This document shows positions 59,601 through 64,000 of a stretch of DNA of 64,000 nucleotides, piece by piece. The first letter of the stretch is position 1. Every line of letters begins with the position of its first letter. The position numbers and the translations under genes were made by a program. Origin of the DNA: Bacteroidales bacterium (GTDB taxonomy: Bacteria > Bacteroidota > Bacteroidia > Bacteroidales > Paludibacteraceae); the NCBI GenBank assembly GCA_015061165.1, contig SUXC01000002.1, positions 1-64,000 of the forward strand, written 5' to 3'. The notes under the pieces are model-generated. The model made no database searches, was not told the origin of the DNA, and saw only the letters and a program-made list of their open reading frames with translations.

Positions 59601-60041
59601 ACGGCGCGAAGCAATAGTTATCAACAAGGTACTGTCAGTTTCAAGATGCCTGAAATGACAGAGGGAGCACATTCTATCACATTCCGCGCATGGGATTTGC
59701 TTAACAATAGTAACACAGCAGCCCTTAACTTCCAAGTGGTAAAAGGCATGAATCCTACTTTATACAAGGTACTTACCTACCCTAACCCAGTGGCAGCAAC
59801 GGGAGTACTGAATTTCCGAATCGAGTTTGACCAACCCGATGAAGTGGTGCAAACCGAGATTTACCTGTATGACCTCAGTGGCAGACTCATCAAAACGCAC
59901 AAGCAAGTGGGTACAGAAGGCATACAATGGAACATGAACGAACTGAATGCCACACCCGGCATGTATATGTATCTTTTGAATATCAAAACACCTACTTCGG
60001 AGTTCGTATCCAAAGCAGGCAAAATAATAATTACTCAATAA
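56637..60041 (+). CDS. porU: Type IX secretion sortase PorU
   Basis: This 1134-residue protein has a signal peptide (MKHILLILTICLLPISLSAG) and a C25 gingipain-type peptidase domain with catalytic His653 in SGHGGY and Cys686 in TCSF. The C-terminus (about 1050-1134) has a T9SS-type beta domain (TYPNPVAATGVLNFRIEFDQ, ending SKAGKIIITQ). PorU removes the C-terminal secretion signal of T9SS cargo and attaches it to A-LPS. Length is normal. It is translationally coupled to the small upstream gene and followed by porV. Confidence 0.9.
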   Translation: MKHILLILTICLLPISLSAGRHTYADQSVLREGKIIKIRVSQTGVHAITYNELKEWGLQPDKVRVLGYGGTMLSENFTKHKWDDLPSVPFYMHKGSDGVFNQGDYILFYAQGAIGWQYAADKWHHTRNPYSDYGYYFLSDSAGQQRLINVSEPLNDEQAYKVDWFTNYQLHEVEKVNLLDKTGVSGGGREFYGEALQGENATLKITFNTPHLFTDMPMTCVAHVAATSPEISQFTLELANKPASVRILGIPSDDFYTKAKHDSILLSTHTTGSTTDQQTVTLRYTYRSTSSVGYLNYIELNAPTKLVMRSNQMAISNTHYLKQQYNTRFVLSNATSATQIWRVTDGVNIEQMPATLSQGTLTWVGANQQAEKYVAVNVNATQWLQPTFVSEVKNQNLHALSDKDYVIICPEEFREQAIRLAKKHEEVDHITWAVVTDEEVYNEFSSGTPDVTAYRWLMKMLYDRAQGNAVKQPKNLLLMGNASFDNRKLLRNSGVSRLLVYETKNSTKETDAYATDDYCGFLEDNAGINNEGQFQEMRAKMNIGVGRLPVRTLEQATEVVDKLCTYMDNKGLGKWKTQICFLADDGDNGLHVNTADNAAEILRIENPAFVVNKIYLDAYTQEKNAAGERYPDAKNRFDNLMKTGVMFMNYSGHGGYNNITNELFMKTQDIRNMTNANQGFWFLATCSFSHFDGGIPSAGEEAVLNPHGGAVGVVSACRTVYASQNKILNDHLCDTLFGHKDAFSYDMTIGRAVSIAKNMTGQTQNKLPYVLLGDPALRLNYPTDYQIQTTSQLDTIRALSVQTVEGYIMTSTGDTAHWFNGPMDITIWDKMQQSITRDNDEPKEANKVKIPFNNYPNTLFAGQTIVENGKFSYTFMVPKDIRYNYGNGRIAYYAYDKESGEEGIGYCEDFVVGGSSTLEIIDTIGPDLRLYINNPAFVDGGKTYEFPHFYAEIYDENGINTVGSGIGHDLLLIVDNNPNQTFVLNDYFTARSNSYQQGTVSFKMPEMTEGAHSITFRAWDLLNNSNTAALNFQVVKGMNPTLYKVLTYPNPVAATGVLNFRIEFDQPDEVVQTEIYLYDLSGRLIKTHKQVGTEGIQWNMNELNATPGMYMYLLNIKTPTSEFVSKAGKIIITQ

Positions 60042-60074
60042 CGCCTATGAAGCATATTTAGAAAGCAATTACGT

Positions 60075-60150
60075 ATGAGACTATTGGCAATTGGCTATTG
60101 GCTATTGGTTATTGGCTATTGGTTATTGGCTATTGGCAATTGGCAATTGG
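60075..60150 (+). repeat. Heptameric tandem repeat upstream of porV
   Basis: ATTGGCT/ATTGGTT/ATTGGCA units repeat about ten times between porU and porV. The frame encodes AIGYWLLVIGYWLL-type repeats, which I consider a by-product. Such repeats are prone to slippage and may affect porV expression. Confidence 0.8.
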
Positions 60151-60195
60151 TTATAACAAGATTATTAACTACGAAAAAAATAAACAACTACAACA

Positions 60196-61431
60196 ATGAA
60201 GAAAATTCTTTTATCCGTTCTGACCCTTTTCGGTCTAACAATGTCAATCATGGCAACTAATCCAGTGATTACTGCTATGCCTTCACTCACTATTGCTCCT
60301 GATGCACATGCAGCAGGTCTGGGTGATATAGGTGCTGCCACTAATCCTGACCTCAACTCACAACATTGGAACCCATCCAAATATGCTTTTATGGAGAGTA
60401 AAGGTGGTATCACTGCTAACTACACACCTTGGCTCACTAAATTGGTGAATGACATCAATTTGGCATATATCGCAGGTTACTATAACATGGGCGATATGGC
60501 AGGTACTATCTCCGCAAGTTTCACCTATTTTGATATGGGCGACGTTACCCTGATGGACTGGGATAGCAACTACGAAGGTAGCGAACTGGGCACAGCCAGT
60601 CCTAACGAGTGGGCACTTGATGTAGCCTATTCGCGTAAGTTGCACGAGTATTTGAGTATGGCTGTAGCGTTGCGTTTCCTCTATAGCGACCTCAACAACG
60701 GAATCAATATGGGCAGTTCAGGTGGTGGCGTTGTGATGGATATGTATCCTGCTTGGACTTTTGCTGCTGACGTATCACTCTATTATCGCCAACCTATCGC
60801 TACCCCTATGGGCGAGAGTTATTTTGCATTGGGTTTCAACTTGAGCAATCTGGGTGGTAAGATGACCTATGATGAGGGTGATACTCAAAACTTCATTCCT
60901 GCCAATATGCGTCTTGGTGTGAGTTACGAATTGCCATTCGACGACTACAACCGTATCATGATTTCGGCAGAGGCAAACAAGATGTTGGTGCCTACCTACG
61001 AGTCTAAGTTCGCCAACGATGGAGAAGGAGGTCGATACGATCAAACGGATTTCTCCGAGATTTCCTCACCTAACGGCTGGTGGCAATCCTTCTGCGATGC
61101 CCCTGGTTACGATGAGGTAGATCCTACTACAGGCAAACACTTCTCCGCTTCACCAGCACTGGAGGAGTTGCAAGAGATTCAGTGGGGTATCGGTTTGGAG
61201 TATAGTTACAACCGTCAGTTCTTTGGTCGCGTGGGTTATAGCCACGAGAACTATTACAAGGGTAACCGCCGTTATGTAACTTTGGGTGCTGGTTTCAAAC
61301 TCAGTATCTTCTCATTGGATTTTGCATATTGTATCGCAACTGCACCATCCAACCCATTGGACGGTACCATGCGTTTCACCCTTGGCTTCGACCTCGCTGG
61401 TATCAAGGATCTTGTGAATAATAAGAAGTAA
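60196..61431 (+). CDS. porV: Type IX secretion outer-membrane protein PorV (LptO)
   Basis: This 411-residue protein has a signal peptide (about 1-20) and a beta-barrel pattern with LGDIGAATNPDLNSQHWNPS near the N-terminus, characteristic of PorV, and a final strand ending FDLAGIKDLVNNKK. PorV carries cargo to the PorU complex at the outer membrane. It lies after porU, the standard order. Confidence 0.85.
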   Translation: MKKILLSVLTLFGLTMSIMATNPVITAMPSLTIAPDAHAAGLGDIGAATNPDLNSQHWNPSKYAFMESKGGITANYTPWLTKLVNDINLAYIAGYYNMGDMAGTISASFTYFDMGDVTLMDWDSNYEGSELGTASPNEWALDVAYSRKLHEYLSMAVALRFLYSDLNNGINMGSSGGGVVMDMYPAWTFAADVSLYYRQPIATPMGESYFALGFNLSNLGGKMTYDEGDTQNFIPANMRLGVSYELPFDDYNRIMISAEANKMLVPTYESKFANDGEGGRYDQTDFSEISSPNGWWQSFCDAPGYDEVDPTTGKHFSASPALEELQEIQWGIGLEYSYNRQFFGRVGYSHENYYKGNRRYVTLGAGFKLSIFSLDFAYCIATAPSNPLDGTMRFTLGFDLAGIKDLVNNKK

Positions 61432-61478
61432 GATCGGGCTTGATCCCTTGTAGAGCGATTTACAGTGAAACAAACAAT

Positions 61479-61955
61479 ATGAGTATGCGTATCGGTTTCG
61501 GATATGATGTACACGCTTTTGCCCCCAACCGTGAGTTGTGGTTGGGAGGCATTCGTGTGCCTTCTGAACAGGGATTATTAGGACATTCCGATGCGGATGT
61601 CCTCATTCACGCGCTATGCGATGCCTTGCTCGGTGCAGCAGCCATGCGCGATATTGGCTATCACTTTCCACCTGTCAAGGGCAACGAGTACGAGAATATT
61701 GACTCTAAGATTCTCTTGCGCAAGGTGATGTCGATGCTCCGCGAAGCGGGCTACGAACTGGGCAATTGCGATTGCACTATTTGTGCTGAAGCGCCCAAAC
61801 TCAATCCCCATATCCCTGCTATGGTCAGTTGCCTGGCAGAGGTGATGGGTGTGAGCGAAAGCCAAATCAGTATCAAGGCAACGACTACCGAGAAACTTGG
61901 TTTCGTGGGAAGAAAGGAGGGTATTGCTGCACAAGCAGTAGTGCTGATAGTGTAA
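61479..61955 (+). CDS. ispF: 2-C-methyl-D-erythritol 2,4-cyclodiphosphate synthase
   Basis: From the ATG at 61479 this is 158 residues, the usual length. Metal ligands are in FGYDVHAF (Asp10, His12) and GHSDADVLIHALCDALLGA, and EKLGFVGRKEGIAAQA near the end matches IspF. It acts in the MEP isoprenoid pathway. Independent host gene after porV. Confidence 0.95.
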   Translation: MSMRIGFGYDVHAFAPNRELWLGGIRVPSEQGLLGHSDADVLIHALCDALLGAAAMRDIGYHFPPVKGNEYENIDSKILLRKVMSMLREAGYELGNCDCTICAEAPKLNPHIPAMVSCLAEVMGVSESQISIKATTTEKLGFVGRKEGIAAQAVVLIV

Positions 61956-61995
61956 GGTGTAGAGTGTAGAGTGTAAAGTGTAAGGTGTAAAGGAA
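61956..61995 (+). repeat. GTGTARR tandem repeat after ispF
   Basis: The heptamer GTGTAAG/GTGTAGA/GTGTAAA repeats about five times between ispF and the next gene. A shorter run lies at 62361-62385, before aroK. Different from the ATTGGCT repeat at porV but similarly slippage-prone. Confidence 0.7.
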
Positions 61996-62001
61996 AGAGT
62001 T

Positions 62002-62355
62002 TTGAAAGGAAAGATATTTATACTACTTGTTCTATTATCTGCGGGCGTAGTGAACTATCATACGCAGGCAGAACAACCTGCTGCTCACGAGGTCAATATC
62101 GTGAGCGATAGTGTGCCGTCATACACAGAGCCTACCTCAACGCGCGATACGCTGATTACTCATGACTCGATCATTGTCATCCACACTGTTTGTGCGCCTA
62201 TATGTTCTTCGCACGCGCGCGTATTTAATAAGGAATGGCAAATGATAGGCGTTCTCACACCGCCATTCAAGTCCGCCTTTCCTGAAGCATATATCGAAGA
62301 CGGCAAACTGCTGTGGCGCGATAATGATACCTTTGACTATAATCCGTGTCTTTGA
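62002..62355 (+). CDS. Hypothetical exported protein (117 aa)
   Basis: The start is TTG at 62002, giving a signal-like N-terminus (MKGKIFILLVLLSAGVVNYH). The mature part has a Thr/Ser-rich stretch and VHTVCAPICSSHARVFNKEW with three Cys. Small exported protein of unknown function between ispF and aroK. Confidence 0.5.
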   Translation: MKGKIFILLVLLSAGVVNYHTQAEQPAAHEVNIVSDSVPSYTEPTSTRDTLITHDSIIVIHTVCAPICSSHARVFNKEWQMIGVLTPPFKSAFPEAYIEDGKLLWRDNDTFDYNPCL

Positions 62356-62392
62356 TTGAGTGTAAGGTGTAAAGTGTAAAGGCAAGAAGAAT

Positions 62393-62944
62393 ATGCAACT
62401 TCCTATTTATCTCATCGGGTATATGGCAGCAGGTAAGACCACAGTAGGTCGCCTATTAGCTGAGCGTTTGGGTTGGCATTTTGTGGACTTGGACGAGGCT
62501 TTTGCGGAGATTCATAGCCAAACGCCTGCCGAGTATATCCGCGAGCATGGTATTGAGGAGTTTCGCATAAAAGAGAAATATGTGGTTGAGGACCTTGCAG
62601 AATTGCCTATTGAAAAAGTGATTTATGCCACAGGCGGTGGCTATCCTTGTTGGGAGGATAATATGGAGTGCCTCAAAGAATTGGGTACGAGTATTTATCT
62701 GAAGTGGAAGCCCGAACATTTGGCTCAGCGACTGATGCTCACGGATTTGAGTACTCGCCCCGTGCTGCAAGGTCGGACGGAGGAGGAGTTGCTGCAATTC
62801 ATCACACCGCAGTTGGAAGCGCGCGAACCATTTTATATGAAGGCGGATTATGTGATAGAAGCCCCTGTAAAAGAGATTGCAGAAGAAGATGATAAACATA
62901 TAGCAGAACAATTATGGAAATTAATCTCATACAAGATGAAATAA
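62393..62944 (+). CDS. aroK: Shikimate kinase
   Basis: This 183-residue protein has Walker A GYMAAGKTT (9-17), FVDLDEAF with the shikimate-binding Asp, TGGGYPCW, and an LID-like LSTRPVLQG. It phosphorylates shikimate in aromatic amino-acid synthesis. It overlaps the sufE-like gene by 31 bp. Confidence 0.9.
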   Translation: MQLPIYLIGYMAAGKTTVGRLLAERLGWHFVDLDEAFAEIHSQTPAEYIREHGIEEFRIKEKYVVEDLAELPIEKVIYATGGGYPCWEDNMECLKELGTSIYLKWKPEHLAQRLMLTDLSTRPVLQGRTEEELLQFITPQLEAREPFYMKADYVIEAPVKEIAEEDDKHIAEQLWKLISYKMK

Positions 62945-63324
62945 TCGAGGAGTTCAGCAGTTTCGACGATTGGATGGACCGATACAGTTTGCTGATTGAA
63001 TACGGCAACGGTTTGGAGGCCTTTCCCGAGGCAGACAAGAACGACAAGAACCTGATTGATGGTTGTCAGTCTAAGGTTTGGTTTACGGCAGCGATGCAAG
63101 ATGGCAAGGTGGTGTATAAGGGCGATTCGGATGCTATTTTGGTCAAGGGTATTGTGGCACTGCTTATTCGCGTACTCAGCGGTCAAACGCCAGAGGATAT
63201 TATCCATACGAAGTTGTATTTTATCGATGAGATTCAACTCCGTGAGCATCTATCTCCTACACGTAGCAACGGTTTGAACGCCATGCTCCGCCGAATGATA
63301 GAATACGCCATGGCGTACAAGTAA
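62914..63324 (+). CDS. sufE: SufE-family sulfur acceptor
   Basis: This 136-residue protein has Cys51 in LIDGCQSKVW, the position of the catalytic Cys in E. coli SufE, and the C-terminal NGLNAMLRRMIEYA. SufE accepts sulfur from SufS for iron-sulfur cluster assembly. The start overlaps aroK by 31 bp. Length is typical (about 138). Confidence 0.85.
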   Translation: MEINLIQDEIIEEFSSFDDWMDRYSLLIEYGNGLEAFPEADKNDKNLIDGCQSKVWFTAAMQDGKVVYKGDSDAILVKGIVALLIRVLSGQTPEDIIHTKLYFIDEIQLREHLSPTRSNGLNAMLRRMIEYAMAYK

Positions 63325-63343
63325 TAATATCTAAAACGACCGC

Positions 63344-64000
63344 ATGAAACGATTTTTACCCCTCATTCTGACCATTCTTCCTCTTGCGCTGTATGCGCAG
63401 AATATCGCCGAGTCCGAAACGCACACTGCGACACCCGAGGCGCATTTGTTTGCCACCTTTGTCAAGTCCTTTGACCACGGTTTGTCATTGACCATAGAGG
63501 AGGAGATTCGTAGTATTCCTTCCCACCGTTCGCATACAACGGTAGGTCTGACTTATGCGCCTATCAAGTATCTGAGTGTATATGCGGCATACACGCTGAA
63601 GTTGTATGGTGATCAGGGTTGGACGGATGTGGACAAATACCTTCGCCACCGTGCGAATCTGCTGGTGACGGGTCAGGTGAAGTTAGGTCAATGGAGTTTG
63701 TCGTTGCGCGAGGGTGTGATGTTGGACGCTCGTTGCGATAATGTGGACAGCAGGGAGAAGAACGCAGTGGATTTCACCTTGCGTAGTCGTTTGCAGGCGG
63801 TGTATTCTATACCAGAGACACCATTGGGGATTGTTGGTAAGTTTGAGATACTGAACACGTTGAATGCGCCTGTGGCGTATCTAAACTTCATAGCCAATAG
63901 CCAATCGCCTTCCTACGGTCAATATATCAACGAGTTGCGTCCCGAATTGGGTTTGCAGTGGAAGATTACTAAGCAACATTCATTGACTTTGAGTTATCGC
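63344..64000 (+). CDS. DUF2490-like outer-membrane protein, 5' part only
   Basis: ATG at 63344; open to the window edge (219 codons). Signal peptide (MKRFLPLILTILPLALYAQN), then beta-strand repeats (TTVGLTYAPIKYLSVYAAYT, KLGQWSLSLREGVMLDARCD) that resemble DUF2490 beta-barrel proteins. The C-terminus is outside the window. Likely an outer-membrane barrel of unknown substrate. Confidence 0.65.
   Translation, partial: MKRFLPLILTILPLALYAQNIAESETHTATPEAHLFATFVKSFDHGLSLTIEEEIRSIPSHRSHTTVGLTYAPIKYLSVYAAYTLKLYGDQGWTDVDKYLRHRANLLVTGQVKLGQWSLSLREGVMLDARCDNVDSREKNAVDFTLRSRLQAVYSIPETPLGIVGKFEILNTLNAPVAYLNFIANSQSPSYGQYINELRPELGLQWKITKQHSLTLSYR

Noticed and set aside
60075..60260. Small frame encoding AIGYWLLVIGYWLL-type repeats
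   Set aside because: It is produced by the ATTGGCT tandem repeat and runs into porV in another frame.
1..64000. CRISPR arrays, tRNA or rRNA genes
   Set aside because: No regularly spaced identical direct repeats, cloverleaf tRNA or rRNA core sequences were seen. The RNA units at 8.4-11.2 kb vary in stem sequence and do not fit a CRISPR.

Overview
The window is a Bacteroidales chromosome segment. About 54 kb of a tailed-phage (siphovirus-type) prophage, cut off at the left edge and with no integrase in view, runs up to a host core block from about 54.7 kb to the right edge. The host block (der, a small unknown gene, porU, porV, ispF, a small exported protein, aroK, sufE and a DUF2490-type protein) with its type IX secretion genes points to Bacteroidales. 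Promoters throughout fit the Bacteroidetes pattern TTTG - about 20 bp - TAnnTTTG. I cannot name the genus.

Layout. 1-7.9 kb, minus strand: an early replication/recombination operon (OB-fold ssDNA-binding-like protein, replication HTH protein, metallo-beta-lactamase-fold hydrolase, RecT-like annealase, Rad50/SbcC-like ATPase). 7.9-8.4 kb: a switch region with face-to-face promoters, a tandem operator-like repeat and a plus-strand XRE repressor. 8.4-12.5 kb: an unusual block with a reverse transcriptase (YSDD motif, not the DGR enzyme) and two non-coding clusters, each of three compound hairpin units, on either side of three minus-strand genes. 12.4-21.1 kb, minus strand: many small phage genes, a sliding-clamp-like protein, an adenine methyltransferase with a DUF4942-like tail, and a polyvalent LPD29-type protein. 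Two long non-coding stretches lie at 18.9-19.4 and 19.7-20.36 kb. 21.5-52.9 kb, plus strand: the late region in an unusual order (scaffold, capsid, connectors, tail tube, frameshifted tail chaperone, terminases, portal, tail tip, a complete diversity-generating retroelement, lysis genes, a VRR-NUC nuclease, and the tape measure last). 53-54.5 kb, minus strand: a lipoprotein and a 409-residue protein at the prophage end.

How it fits together. The XRE repressor and convergent promoters probably set lysogeny. The left operon copies and recombines phage DNA. The late operon appears to be driven by a repeated promoter element (a GTTCAC-type half-site 38-42 bp upstream of TAnnTTTG) found at four places. 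The DGR diversifies the C-type-lectin-like end of a tail protein: its variable repeat differs from the template at 15 positions, all adenines in the template.

Main candidate for an undescribed system: the second reverse transcriptase and its non-coding array. Three of the six units (8613-8744, 8745-8881, 10975-11156) share one architecture despite different stem sequences: a closing helix, a 29-30 nt strand, an apical compound hairpin, an 11-13 nt strand, and the closing helix again. Two of these, over 2 kb apart, also share a 17-nt motif (13 of 17 identical) at the same place. I know of no described retron, DGR or defence RT with this layout, but I could not run a search.
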